A stretch of DNA of 64,000 bases from Lachnospiraceae bacterium. GTDB lineage: Bacteria; Bacillota; Clostridia; Lachnospirales; Lachnospiraceae. This document shows, piece by piece, positions 33,597 to 43,168 of the stretch. The notes under the pieces were generated by a model. That model saw nothing but the letters and a program-made list of their open reading frames with translations. It made no database searches and was not told where the DNA came from. Location: NCBI GenBank assembly GCA_021201665.1, contig JAJQEO010000065.1, forward strand, positions 21,905 through 85,904. The letters are read 5' to 3'. A program made the position numbers and the translations under genes. The stretch's first letter is position 1. Each line of letters opens with the position of its first letter.

Positions 33597-35531
33597 ATGT
33601 CTGGAAAGACAGCCGGGCGGTTTGCCGCAATACCCGGCAGGATATTCAGGTTGATCAGGAAAAAGGCAGAGAGCCTCAGCTTCAGCAGAAAACTGATCTT
33701 CATTTATCTGATTGTGGTTCTGGTTTCTGTCATTGGCAGTTCCGTGCTTTTCTATGTCTTCTCCGCCGGGGTCATGCAGGAAAGGACCTATGATTATCTG
33801 AAAAATCTTGCCTCCGTGACCATGTCCAAGGCAGAGCTTTCGGTGGAAAATGTGGAGAACACCGCGTTTTATATTTCCGGAAATGAGGATATGCAGAGCC
33901 TGCTTTACCGGAGCTTTGATGAGGACGACCGCATTTCAAGGTATCAGCAGTACGACGAAGTTCGTAATCTTCTTTCTTATTATGTTTTTCTTTCACAGGA
34001 AATTTCGTCCATCTATATCAAAGCCACGGATGGACAGAGCTACAGCTACACGAAGTTCAACCGGGTTTCCCCGGACGAGGAGCTCTGGGAGGAGGGACGG
34101 GAGTGGATCTGCACGGACGGGCACATTTATTTCTGCAGAGCCATGTACCGGTTTGAGGATCAGTCGCTGCTTGGAACAATGCTGATTGATGTCCAGCCGT
34201 CTGTTTTTTATGATATTGTAAAGGACATTTCCTATGACGCGGGGAGTATTGTGTATATTATCGATCAGGACGGCTATATTGTATCCGGACATGAGACGGA
34301 GATGACCGGGCAGCCGCTTTCAGATGTGCTTTCTGGACTGGCTGATTTCGGCGAGGGGGATCAGGCAACCGACGGGACAGGTACGGGCGAATCATTTGAA
34401 ACGGTTCTGCTTGACGGAAACCAATACGCGCTCTATACAGGCTGCGAGATCGCGAACGGATGGAAGCTGGTGCTGGCCATTCCGGAATCCTATTTCCTTG
34501 CGGATATTCAAAGACTGCAGATCTTCATGACGGTACTGCTGATCGTGACCTGCCTGCTGGCCATCGGGCTTGTTGTGTTCGTCGGGAAAGGGATTACCCG
34601 GCCGATCACCAGCCTTTCCGAAGCGATGAAGAAGTTCGGCCAGGGTGATTTTGAGGTGAGTTGTGAGGCGGAAGGAGAGGATGAGATCGCCGTCCTGACC
34701 AAAAGCTTCAATCAGATGGTATCCGATATACGTACCCTGATTGATGAGGCGTATGAGCAGGAAATGATGCAGCAGGAGATTGAGATAAAATCCCTCCAGA
34801 TGCAGATCAATCCTCATTTTCTGTACAACACTCTTGATACGATCAACTGGATCGCGCGGCTGAATGGGGTGGATCAGATCGGGGACCTGACGTATTCCCT
34901 CGGTAACCTGATGCGCTATTCCCTTTCGAAGAGGGATTTTGTGACAATCGGGGAGGAACTGAAGAACCTGAAGGATTATGTGGAAATTCAGAATGTCCGT
35001 TACGGAGACCGCATGACCATATCCTATGAGGCGGATCCGGAGCTTCTGGATACCTATGTGCCTAAGCTTCTGCTTCAGCCGATTCTGGAGAACGCGATCA
35101 TCCACGGGGTAGAGGACAAGCTCGAACCCGCGCAGATACAGATCCGCGTATATCATGAGGAGGAAATCCTCTATATGATCGTCGAGGACGATGGCGTCGG
35201 GATGTCGCAGGAGGCGATCGAGCGCCTGCTGGATATGCATCCGGCAAATTCTGTTCGTGATACCGTCCGGTGCGGCGGTGGTGACTCGGTGCAGACGGAG
35301 CAGGCACAGGATCAGAAACAGGACCGCTTTCCTCTTGACAATCAGGCGGATGCTTCCCGACCACACACATCCATCGGGGTAAACAATGTCAACCGGAGGA
35401 TCCAGAAGGTCTATGGAGCGTCCTGCGGTCTGCAGATCCAGAGTCAGCTTGGCTCCGGTACGAAAGTAACGCTGCGGATGCGGATCATGCGCCAGCCTCC
35501 GGATATCCGCCTGGATTACTACAGCAGATGA
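33597..35531 (+). CDS. YesM-type sensor histidine kinase
   Basis: This 644-residue membrane kinase has a first helix at about 33-55, an extracytoplasmic dCache-like sensor to about 300, a second helix at about 302-325, HAMP (about 325-378), and a His_kinase domain with phosphorylated His407 in QINPHFLYNTLD. The HATPase domain runs from about 490. A hydrophilic, Gln/Asp-rich insertion of about 45 residues (near 548-592) interrupts the ATP-binding domain between DDGVGMS and SIGVNNVN, that is, in the ATP lid. It senses an extracellular carbohydrate signal, probably with the sugar-binding protein encoded downstream, and phosphorylates the preceding regulator. Confidence 0.92.
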   Translation: MSGKTAGRFAAIPGRIFRLIRKKAESLSFSRKLIFIYLIVVLVSVIGSSVLFYVFSAGVMQERTYDYLKNLASVTMSKAELSVENVENTAFYISGNEDMQSLLYRSFDEDDRISRYQQYDEVRNLLSYYVFLSQEISSIYIKATDGQSYSYTKFNRVSPDEELWEEGREWICTDGHIYFCRAMYRFEDQSLLGTMLIDVQPSVFYDIVKDISYDAGSIVYIIDQDGYIVSGHETEMTGQPLSDVLSGLADFGEGDQATDGTGTGESFETVLLDGNQYALYTGCEIANGWKLVLAIPESYFLADIQRLQIFMTVLLIVTCLLAIGLVVFVGKGITRPITSLSEAMKKFGQGDFEVSCEAEGEDEIAVLTKSFNQMVSDIRTLIDEAYEQEMMQQEIEIKSLQMQINPHFLYNTLDTINWIARLNGVDQIGDLTYSLGNLMRYSLSKRDFVTIGEELKNLKDYVEIQNVRYGDRMTISYEADPELLDTYVPKLLLQPILENAIIHGVEDKLEPAQIQIRVYHEEEILYMIVEDDGVGMSQEAIERLLDMHPANSVRDTVRCGGGDSVQTEQAQDQKQDRFPLDNQADASRPHTSIGVNNVNRRIQKVYGASCGLQIQSQLGSGTKVTLRMRIMRQPPDIRLDYYSR

Positions 35532-35572
35532 TGCTGACGGATTTCCGCGCACTTTGCATTTCCCCGCAGCAT

Positions 35573-35636
35573 CTTAAGAATTTCAACATTTTCCTTAAGA
35601 ATCTGTGTACATGAGATTTTTGAAATTTTCTATAAT
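35573..35636 (+). promoter_or_regulatory. AraC-type direct repeat and -10 box before the sugar importer
   Basis: CTTAAGAAT occurs at 35573-35581 and 35594-35602, exactly 21 bp (two helical turns) apart. A TATAAT at 35631-35636 has no good -35. That is the expected layout for activation by an AraC-type regulator such as the one encoded just upstream. Confidence 0.6.
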
Positions 35637-35694
35637 CAGATCATACAAATCAACCGAACGGGCGGCGAAGCCCGGGCAAAAGAAGGAGGTTCCT

Positions 35695-36981
35695 ATGAAA
35701 AGAAAAGCATTAGCCGTTGCGTTGACGGCAGCCATGGCGATGGGACTTGTGTCATCAATTCCGGTGATGGCGGAAGAGGAGCAGGTGACGATCAAAGTAT
35801 TTTCCAATCTTCCGGATCGGACAAGCGGACAGGGCCTGATCGAGCAGACACTCTTTGACATGTACATGGAAGAGAACCCGAATGTCACGATCGAGGTAGA
35901 AGCGCTCGATGACGAGAGCTACAAGACCAAATTCAAGGCGTATGCTTCTGGGACAAGCATGCCGGACCTGGTAAACGTATGGGGGCAGCCGGCATTCATC
36001 AGCGAAGTGATCGATGCAGGACTGCTGGCGGAGCTGAACGCGGATGATTACGCAGACTACAATTTCATTGAGGGTTCTCTGGATGGATTTTCAGATGACG
36101 GGAAGCTGTATGGACTTGCCAGAAATACAGACGTCATGGGTTTCTATTACAACAGAGCGATCTTTGAGGAATGCGGCGTGGATGTGCCGACGACCTGGGA
36201 TGAACTGATCGCAGCTGTGCAGACGATCACGGATGCAGGATATATCGCGATCTCCATGGACGGCTCGGATAAATACCCGATCGCGATCCTGATTGAAGAT
36301 ATTTATCAGAAAGTCGCAGGCGGAGCGGATACATACAGCAACGCGGTGGAAGCAGTAAAATCCGGCAGCTATGATGAGAGCTGGGTACAGGCGGCGCAGA
36401 TGGTGCTTGACCTTGTAGAAGCGGGAGGCTTCCAGACCGGTTTTGAGACCACGGATTACGGCACGGCTCTGAACCTTTTCACAAACGGTCAGGCGGCAAT
36501 GTACTACATGGGCAGCTGGGAAATGTCCATGGCGACGAATGAGGACATCGATGAAGAAACAAGAAATAACATCAGCGCATTCACAATGCCGCTGGTAGAC
36601 GGCGGAACCGGCACGGAGACAGAGATCTGCGCGTGGAACGGCGGCGGATATTCCGTAACAGCGAATTCAGAAGTGAAGGACGAAGCGATCGCTCTTTTGA
36701 ACTATATGTTTGAGCCGGATCACTGGTCAAAGCTGGCGTGGGAGAATGGCGTGTGCATGTCCGCACAGAACTTCAGCGACTATTTAACAGGCGAGGAGAC
36801 TGCTCTGCAGCTTGAGTGGATCAATATCGTGAGCGGCTCGACCAGCGTTTCCGGTACTCCGATCAACGACCTGGGAACCAGCGAGTTCAAGACTGTATGC
36901 GAGGATTCCTGCGTTGAACTGGCCATCGGAAGCATCTCTGTTGAGGAATTCTACAGCGCGCTTGCTGAATTTGCACAGTAA
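35695..36981 (+). CDS. extracellular sugar-binding protein of an ABC importer
   Basis: This 428-residue family 1 solute-binding protein (MalE/UgpB type) has a signal peptide of about 25 residues ending in VMAEEE. Unlike most Gram-positive binding proteins it has no lipobox cysteine, so it should be cut by signal peptidase I rather than lipid-anchored. The core shows the expected YGLARNTDVMGFYYNRAIFE and GQAAMYYMGSWE blocks. AAGGAGG precedes ATG 35695; the 30-residue upstream extension is rejected. Ligand is unknown; the GH30 gene after the permeases suggests a beta-linked oligosaccharide or glycoside. Confidence 0.88.
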   Translation: MKRKALAVALTAAMAMGLVSSIPVMAEEEQVTIKVFSNLPDRTSGQGLIEQTLFDMYMEENPNVTIEVEALDDESYKTKFKAYASGTSMPDLVNVWGQPAFISEVIDAGLLAELNADDYADYNFIEGSLDGFSDDGKLYGLARNTDVMGFYYNRAIFEECGVDVPTTWDELIAAVQTITDAGYIAISMDGSDKYPIAILIEDIYQKVAGGADTYSNAVEAVKSGSYDESWVQAAQMVLDLVEAGGFQTGFETTDYGTALNLFTNGQAAMYYMGSWEMSMATNEDIDEETRNNISAFTMPLVDGGTGTETEICAWNGGGYSVTANSEVKDEAIALLNYMFEPDHWSKLAWENGVCMSAQNFSDYLTGEETALQLEWINIVSGSTSVSGTPINDLGTSEFKTVCEDSCVELAIGSISVEEFYSALAEFAQ

Positions 36982-37149
36982 GCCATCTGCCCGGAAAGCC
37001 TCGGTAAGGTAAGATTCGGCTGCAGAATCAGATGAAATTACGCAATCGGGCCGGCACTGCATAATCGGGCAGGAGGATAAAAACAGGGGGGAGACGTGCT
37101 CCCTCCTGATTTTTTCAGAAAAAATCTGCCGGTTCAGACGGAAGGAGGA

Positions 37150-38049
37150 ATGAAATTGAAGAAATTATACAGCAACAAAGGCATTATTTTCAGCCTTGTA
37201 GCGCCGGGCCTGTTTATGTTTACCGTCGCTATCCTCGCACCGATTCTCTTAAGCGTATACTACAGCTTTACAAATTATTCCGGCCTCGGGGATTACTGGT
37301 TTATCGGCGCGGAGAATTACATTACACTGATCCACGATTCCGTGTTCTGGACCGCTCTGAAAAATTCTCTGTTTCTGGCGGTCGGATTTATCTGCATCCA
37401 GCATCCGCTGGCGATCTTTGTGGCCGTGAAGCTGGATAAGCTGCAGGGAAAAGCGGAAGGCATTTACCGGTGCATTTATTTTATTCCGAATGTCATTTCG
37501 GTAGCGGTCATTGCTTATCTGTGGAAGTTTATTTACAATCCGAATTTCGGTCTCCTGCAGAAGATACTGGAATTCTTCGGGTATCAGGGGAAAGTGAATC
37601 CGCTCGGCTCCGGTACGGCGATCTGGGCGGTGCTGGTCGTCCTGATCTGGCACGGATTCGGGTGGGGAATGCTGATCTATTATACCGGCGTAAAAAACAT
37701 TGACCCGGTTCTGTACGAGGCCGCGTCGATCGACGGCGCGTCCGGGACGGCCACCTTTTTTCGTGTTACGCTGCCGCTGATGAAGCCCGTCATTCAGGTG
37801 AATGTCACAATGGCGCTCATCTCCGCGCTGAAACAGATGGAGACGGTGTATTTGCTGACGGACGGCGGCCCGGGCAATGAGACGCAGTTCCTTGCAAGCT
37901 ATCTGTATAAGCAGGCGTTCAGCTCTTATAAATACGGCTATGGAAATGCCATCAGCGTCGTCTTTATCCTGATCTGCCTGCTGGCGAACCTGATCCTGCA
38001 AAAAGCCTTTCAGGAAAAAGAAGAAGTACGGGAGGTGGCAAGAGTATGA
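37150..38049 (+). CDS. sugar ABC importer permease, MalF/UgpA type
   Basis: This 299-residue protein has six membrane helices and the EAA loop YEAASIDGASGTATFFRVTLP at about 190-210, which docks the ATPase. The start is unusual: GAAGGAGG ends only one base before ATG 37150, too close for normal initiation, while an in-frame TTG at 37156 has ideal spacing (seven bases). TTG may be the true start. It is coupled to the next permease by an ATGA overlap. No ATPase gene is present in the locus, so a shared MsmK-type ATPase elsewhere is likely. Confidence 0.9.
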   Translation: MKLKKLYSNKGIIFSLVAPGLFMFTVAILAPILLSVYYSFTNYSGLGDYWFIGAENYITLIHDSVFWTALKNSLFLAVGFICIQHPLAIFVAVKLDKLQGKAEGIYRCIYFIPNVISVAVIAYLWKFIYNPNFGLLQKILEFFGYQGKVNPLGSGTAIWAVLVVLIWHGFGWGMLIYYTGVKNIDPVLYEAASIDGASGTATFFRVTLPLMKPVIQVNVTMALISALKQMETVYLLTDGGPGNETQFLASYLYKQAFSSYKYGYGNAISVVFILICLLANLILQKAFQEKEEVREVARV

Positions 38050-38891
38050 ACAGTGTTATGTCAAAACAGTCCCGGATCAGCAGAAGGATATGGATCATCG
38101 TGTTCTCTGTGATCGCATTTATCCAGCTGTTTCCCCTGATCTGGCTTGTCGATTTTTCTCTTTGCAAAAGCAATGAACTCTTTACGAGCGGGATTCTGGT
38201 CTGGCCGGAAAAAATCCAGTGGAAGAATTACTTTCTGGCATTCCGGGACGGCCATTTTCTGCATTACCTCGGGAACAGCCTGCTGATTAATACACTGGCG
38301 GTCGTGCTGGTCGTGCTTATCTCGATCATGGCTTCGTTCGCCTGCACGCGCATGCACTGGAAGCTGAAGAATGTGGTAGCGGTGATCATGGTAATGGGAA
38401 TGATGATCCCGATCCACGCGACGCTGCTTCCCAACTATGTGATCTACGACCGGCTAAAGCTCACCGATACGATCTGGGCGCTGCTGATCCCCTATGTCGC
38501 ATTTTCTCTGCCGCAGGGCTATTTCCTGACGTCGGGATTCATGGCTTCCGTTCCGAAAGAACTGGAGGAGGCGGCCCTGATCGACGGCTGCGGCGTATAC
38601 CGTGTCGTCTTTACAATCATCATGCCGCTGCTGCGGCCCTCCATCTCCACTGTGGTGATTATGACATACCTGAACAACTGGAATGAGTTTATGATGGCGA
38701 CGACCTATCTGAGCAGCAACAGGTGGAAAACGCTTCCTTTCTGCATTCTGGAATTTACAGGGCAGTATTCGTCCAACTACGCGGTACAGTTCGCGGTCAT
38801 GGCTCTCACAGCGGCCCCCGCGCTGATCGTGTATATATTTCTGAACAAGTACATTACGAAGGGTGTGGCGCTGGGCGCGGTGAAAGGCTGA
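38046..38891 (+). CDS. sugar ABC importer permease, MalG/UgpE type
   Basis: This 281-residue second permease has six helices. The EAA motif ELEEAALIDGCGVYRVVF lies at about 178-195. The C-terminus NKYITKGVALGAVKG is typical of the family. It begins inside the stop region of its partner. Confidence 0.92.
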   Translation: MNSVMSKQSRISRRIWIIVFSVIAFIQLFPLIWLVDFSLCKSNELFTSGILVWPEKIQWKNYFLAFRDGHFLHYLGNSLLINTLAVVLVVLISIMASFACTRMHWKLKNVVAVIMVMGMMIPIHATLLPNYVIYDRLKLTDTIWALLIPYVAFSLPQGYFLTSGFMASVPKELEEAALIDGCGVYRVVFTIIMPLLRPSISTVVIMTYLNNWNEFMMATTYLSSNRWKTLPFCILEFTGQYSSNYAVQFAVMALTAAPALIVYIFLNKYITKGVALGAVKG

Positions 38892-38950
38892 TTTCCGCCC
38901 GGTCAGACACCAAAGTGAAATGAGCGATTGTAAAAAAAGAAACCTTACTG

Positions 38951-38983
38951 AAAAAAAGGAACTGAAATAAAAGTTCCTTTTTT
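38951..38983 (+). terminator. terminator after the sugar importer
   Basis: AAAAAAAGGAACT / AGTTCCTTTTTTT hairpin with an eight-base loop; the A and T tracts make it able to act in both directions. It leaves the GH30 gene to its own promoter or read-through. Confidence 0.85.
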
Positions 38984-39095
38984 GTATAATACGCAGGAGG
39001 CAGAAAGCCGCCGCCTGCTCGATCGCACAGGCGCGTGGAAACAGGAAAACCGCAGGACTTGATTTCAAAAACACATAAAGAAGGAGACAGAATTT

Positions 39096-40448
39096 ATGAG
39101 AGCAGGCTGTTATATCACCAATGAGGCAAAAAAAGAATACTGGAAAGAGGTAAAATTGCGTGCGGGAGAATCCGAAGACCGTATGCATGTGGTGAACCTT
39201 TACCCGGAATTTCAGCGGCAGACCATAGAAGGGTTTGGAGGCGCGTTTACCGAGGCAGCTGCCGATACGTTCGCAAAGCTTTCCAGAGAGGCACAGGAGG
39301 AGATACTGGAGGCGTATTTCGGGGAAAGCGGTCTTAAGTACAACATGGGGCGCTGCACGATTCACAGCTGTGACTTCGCCAGAGGGAATTACACCTATGT
39401 GGAGGAAAATGATGAGACACTGGATTCGTTTAGCATCGACCATGACAGAGAACAGATCCTTCCCCTGATAAAGAGAGCGATGGAGAAAGCGTCGGAGAAG
39501 ATGCATTTTCTGGCGTCCCCCTGGTCGCCGCCCGCATATATGAAGACGAATGGCGAGATGAACCACGGAGGGAAACTGAAAGAGGAATATCGCGCTCTCT
39601 GGGCTGAGTATGTGACCCGATTCCTCCATTCTTACCGTGACGAGGGCATTGACGTGAAATATATTACCGTACAGAACGAGCCGGAGGCTGTACAGACCTG
39701 GGATTCCTGCATCTATACGGCAGCAGAAGAGGGCGTGTTTGTCTTGCAGTATCTTGCCCCTGCGCTTCAAAAAGCAGAGCTGTCAGATGTCGGCATTTTT
39801 ATCTGGGATCACAACAAGGAAGCGGCATTTGAAAGAGCGGATGGGACATTGTCTGTTCCGGGCACAAATGATATGGTAGAGGGAGTTGCCGTCCACTGGT
39901 ATACCGGAGACCATTTTGACTCGCTGCGTCTGATCCGGGAAAAATATCCGGACAAAAGGATTTTCTTTACGGAAGGCTGCGTAGAGTATTCGCGCTTTGC
40001 TGATTCCAACGAGGTGCAGAAAGCCGAGATGTACGCGCACGATATGGCCGGCAATTTTAATGCCGGAGTGGAGGCGGAACTGGACTGGAATCTTATCCTG
40101 GATGAAAACGGAGGTCCCAACCATGTCGGAAATTACTGTGCGGCGCCGATCATGTGCGACACCGGGACAGGCACGGTGGACAGGCGTTTAACTTATTATT
40201 ACATCGGGCATTTCAGCCGTTACATCAGGCGCGGCGCGAGGTCAATCGCCACAACAGCATTTACAGATAAAATTGATGCGGCGGCTTTTGTAAACCCGAA
40301 TGGAGAGCGGGTGACTGTTTTATTGAATAAGTCAGACGAGGATCTGGAGATCACCCTTCGCGAGAATGGAAGAGGAACCGCGGTGACGCTTCCTGCGCAC
40401 TCCCTGGCGACTGTCATTTTTGAAGAATCATGTAGTACAGAACCGTGA
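39096..40448 (+). CDS. glycoside hydrolase family 30 enzyme
   Basis: This 450-residue retaining glycosidase has a TIM barrel with a beta side domain. The opening QTIEGFGGAFTEAAADTF is the family hallmark. Acid/base Glu195 is in VQNEPEA and nucleophile Glu293 in FFTEGC. Family members cleave glucosylceramide, beta-1,6-glucan, beta-xylosides or fucosides; the sequence does not decide. No signal peptide is present, so it acts in the cytoplasm on a glycoside brought in by the adjacent importer. AGAAGGAGA precedes the ATG. Confidence 0.9.
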   Translation: MRAGCYITNEAKKEYWKEVKLRAGESEDRMHVVNLYPEFQRQTIEGFGGAFTEAAADTFAKLSREAQEEILEAYFGESGLKYNMGRCTIHSCDFARGNYTYVEENDETLDSFSIDHDREQILPLIKRAMEKASEKMHFLASPWSPPAYMKTNGEMNHGGKLKEEYRALWAEYVTRFLHSYRDEGIDVKYITVQNEPEAVQTWDSCIYTAAEEGVFVLQYLAPALQKAELSDVGIFIWDHNKEAAFERADGTLSVPGTNDMVEGVAVHWYTGDHFDSLRLIREKYPDKRIFFTEGCVEYSRFADSNEVQKAEMYAHDMAGNFNAGVEAELDWNLILDENGGPNHVGNYCAAPIMCDTGTGTVDRRLTYYYIGHFSRYIRRGARSIATTAFTDKIDAAAFVNPNGERVTVLLNKSDEDLEITLRENGRGTAVTLPAHSLATVIFEESCSTEP

Positions 40449-40483
40449 AAGGACTGAACAGTTCGTGCGCCATGCAGACTATA

Positions 40484-40516
40484 AAACGGGGGCTATCTAT
40501 CACGGCCTCCGTTTTT
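40484..40516 (+). terminator. terminator after the GH30 gene
   Basis: AAACGGGGGC / GCCTCCGTTT (one G-U) followed by TT and, after GCTG, a second T7 run. Confidence 0.8.
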
Positions 40517-40628
40517 GCTGTTTTTTTGAATAGAGGAGTTAAGTATATTTTCAGAAAGAGTGAAGAACAGCTGCCGGAATCAAATGGATTTTACAATAAT
40601 AGCCCAAATCTAAAATAAGTATAAATTA

Positions 40629-40670
40629 TCAGCAGTCACTATTGACGAGTGCTAACAAATGTGCTAAATT
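40629..40670 (+). promoter_or_regulatory. lon promoter with imperfect CIRCE (HrcA) operator
   Basis: TCAGCAGTC (40629-40637), nine bases, GAGTGCTAA (40647-40655). The right arm is a perfect CIRCE half site, the left matches seven of nine positions, and the spacer is the exact CIRCE length. It overlaps the -35 of a promoter TTGACG (40642), 17 bases, TAAATT (40665-40670). Confidence 0.7.
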
Positions 40671-40794
40671 CCGTATAACAAAAAAACGAACGACACCTGA
40701 GCGAATCTATACATTACGAAACAATCATACCATGTATTTCGTTTTGCATGGAAGAACCCATAGGCGCCAGCACAAAAAAACGAGGAAGAACTCT

Positions 40795-43074
40795 ATGATT
40801 ATTGTTCCTTATTATAATATTGTGATTGTCCCGGAAATAAACCTGTATTTTGCCGGAAAGTATTTTAAGGAGGTTACCCGGGAAAACGGGGAGCAGGGGC
40901 AGACCGTGGTGTTTCTGATGCTGAAAGAGGATAAGCCGCGGGAGGCTATGCAGCCGGATGATTTTTACCCGATTGGCATTACCGGTACGATTGAAACTGT
41001 CGATCAGGACGGAGACGTAAAAATCAAAACCGGCAGCCGCGTCAACATTGATTCGATCGAAATAGTGGATGGGGCAATTGAGGTGACATTGAGCAAACGC
41101 CAGGACATCGAGGATCTGAGTCCGGAAGAGGCTGCAAAACGCTTTGATAATGCCCGAACGGCATTTATTCAGAGCTTACAGAATACACAGAATTTGCAGT
41201 TTACCCTGCTTGCACGCAATTATGTACAGCAATGGGAGTCCCTGGGGGAGCTGACCGCGACATTGTCCTATCAGCTTACTATTTCAAACGAAGAGAAATA
41301 TCAGATTCTGGCGTCAGACACACTTTCTGAACGGACAGAGCGTATGGAACAGGCGATTTACCAGTATCTGGAAGCGGAAAAAGTAAAGAAAGAAGCGGCA
41401 GCGGCGCAGCAAAGCCAGAACGAAAAGGTTTACCGGGAACAGGCGATCAGGAAACAGATCGAATTTCTGCAAAATGAGCTGGATGAGATGCATCCGGAAA
41501 ATATCTCTGATGTGCGGAAGTTTGAAAAGAAAATCGAAGCGTCCGGGATGAACGAGACAGCCCATGACGAGGCTGTGAAAGTCCTCAACCGCATGAAGCA
41601 GGAGGGGAAAGACGGCCATGAGTATGGGATGCTGTATGACTATCTTGATTTTGTGACTTCTCTTTCCTGGAAGAAGGAAGAAATGCATCCGGTGGATCTG
41701 AAGGAAGCGCGGAAAATCCTCGATGCGGATCATTTTGGCCTTGATAAAGTAAAACGCAGGATCGTGCAGCAGCTGGCGGTCATGACACTGAATCAAAAAC
41801 AGTCCGGTTCGATTCTTCTCTTCGTCGGGGCACCGGGCACCGGAAAAACGAGCATCGGCCAGAGCATCGCGAAAGCACTGGGCAGGGAATATGTGCGCGT
41901 GAGTCTGGGCGGCATCCGTGATGAAGCAGAGATCCGCGGACACCGCCGCACCTATGTCGGAGCCATGCCGGGGCGGATCATGGATGGAATCAAAAGAAGC
42001 GGCGTTTCGAATCCGGTGGTGGTGCTGGATGAAGTGGACAAGCTGGCAAAGGATTATGGCGGCGATCCGTCCAGTGCCCTGCTGGAGGTCCTCGACCCGG
42101 AGCAGAACAGTACCTTCACGGATCATTACATGAATGTCCCATATGATTTGTCTGACGTTCTGTTTGTCTGCACGGCAAATACGACGGATACCATTCAGGA
42201 GCCGCTCTTAAACCGCATGGAGGTGATCCAGTTTCCCGGATATACGGCTTCGGAAAAATTCCAGATTGCGAAACGGCATCTGCTGCCGAGGGCAATGGAA
42301 GAAATGGGGATTCAACCGGAAAAACTGAAGGTTTCCGATTCCGCTCTGCGAGCAATCATTTCCGATTACACAATGGAAGCAGGAGTACGAGGCCTGAAGA
42401 AGAGACTGGATACCCTTTGCCGCGCGGCAGCTGTCCGTCTGGTGGAGGGGAACAACAGGTGTATATCGGTCACACCTGTCCAGCTGCAGAAATATCTGGA
42501 CAGTAAGCCGCTCCTTCATGACCATATGCTGGAGCAGAAGCAGCCCGGCGTGGTGACCGGACTTGCGTGGACGCAGGCAGGCGGCGAGATTCTGTTTATC
42601 GAAGCGGTCTTTACCAAAGGGAAGGGAAATGTGATTATAACGGGTCAGCTGGGCGACGTTATGAAAGAATCCGTGCAGATCGCGGTCAGCCTTGCAAAGA
42701 GCAGGTTCCCGGAAAAGGCGGAATTATTTGAGAAAAACGATCTGCATATCCATGTCCCGTCCGGAGCCGTTCCAAAGGATGGCCCATCAGCCGGGATCAC
42801 ACTTACCACCGCAATCGTTTCCCTTGTGACAGGGAAACTGGTTTCCCCGAAAATCGCGATGACAGGGGAAGTATCCCTGCGCGGCTGCGTCATGCCGATC
42901 GGAGGGCTTCCTGAGAAGCTCATGGCCGCGGTACGGGCAGGCATCACGACAGTCTTTATCCCGGTAGAAAACGAAAATGACCTGGACGAGGTTCCTTCGG
43001 AGGTAAAGAAAAGTCTGGAAATTATCCCGGTGCACATGGTATCGGATGTGCTGGAAAAAACAGGGCTGTGCTGA
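40795..43074 (+). CDS. lon: ATP-dependent protease LonA
   Basis: This 759-residue protease has an N-terminal substrate-binding domain and coiled coil (1-300). The AAA+ module has Walker A GAPGTGKT at 345-352 and VLDEVDK, and the Ser-Lys peptidase has Ser665 in KDGPSAG and Lys708 in GLPEKLMAA. The 43-residue spacing matches E. coli Lon. It degrades misfolded and short-lived regulatory proteins in the cytoplasm. ATG 40795 is preferred (GAGGAAG upstream); the frame is open a further 51 codons through the promoter and CIRCE-like operator, which is not coding. HrcA-type heat-shock control is likely. Confidence 0.95.
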   Translation: MIIVPYYNIVIVPEINLYFAGKYFKEVTRENGEQGQTVVFLMLKEDKPREAMQPDDFYPIGITGTIETVDQDGDVKIKTGSRVNIDSIEIVDGAIEVTLSKRQDIEDLSPEEAAKRFDNARTAFIQSLQNTQNLQFTLLARNYVQQWESLGELTATLSYQLTISNEEKYQILASDTLSERTERMEQAIYQYLEAEKVKKEAAAAQQSQNEKVYREQAIRKQIEFLQNELDEMHPENISDVRKFEKKIEASGMNETAHDEAVKVLNRMKQEGKDGHEYGMLYDYLDFVTSLSWKKEEMHPVDLKEARKILDADHFGLDKVKRRIVQQLAVMTLNQKQSGSILLFVGAPGTGKTSIGQSIAKALGREYVRVSLGGIRDEAEIRGHRRTYVGAMPGRIMDGIKRSGVSNPVVVLDEVDKLAKDYGGDPSSALLEVLDPEQNSTFTDHYMNVPYDLSDVLFVCTANTTDTIQEPLLNRMEVIQFPGYTASEKFQIAKRHLLPRAMEEMGIQPEKLKVSDSALRAIISDYTMEAGVRGLKKRLDTLCRAAAVRLVEGNNRCISVTPVQLQKYLDSKPLLHDHMLEQKQPGVVTGLAWTQAGGEILFIEAVFTKGKGNVIITGQLGDVMKESVQIAVSLAKSRFPEKAELFEKNDLHIHVPSGAVPKDGPSAGITLTTAIVSLVTGKLVSPKIAMTGEVSLRGCVMPIGGLPEKLMAAVRAGITTVFIPVENENDLDEVPSEVKKSLEIIPVHMVSDVLEKTGLC

Positions 43075-43099
43075 CCAACATTATCTGGAGGATAGAGTA

Positions 43100-43136
43100 T
43101 GAGGCCACTGCGGGTGCAGTGGCCTCACGCTTTTTC
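43100..43136 (+). terminator. terminator of lon
   Basis: TGAGGCCACTGC / GCAGTGGCCTCA, GGGT loop, then CGCTTTTTC. Confidence 0.9.
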
Positions 43137-43168
43137 ATGGATTGGGATCTTAATTATTGTGCTCTTTT

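Noticed and set aside
38454..39770. 438-codon open frame on the minus strand across the permease and GH30 genes
   Set aside because: It is antisense to two well-supported genes and has no ribosome site or family resemblance; it is a codon-bias shadow.
40642..40794. Longer N-terminus for LonA (51 extra codons)
   Set aside because: The region contains the promoter and the CIRCE-like operator and encodes nothing Lon-like; ATG 40795 begins the family sequence.
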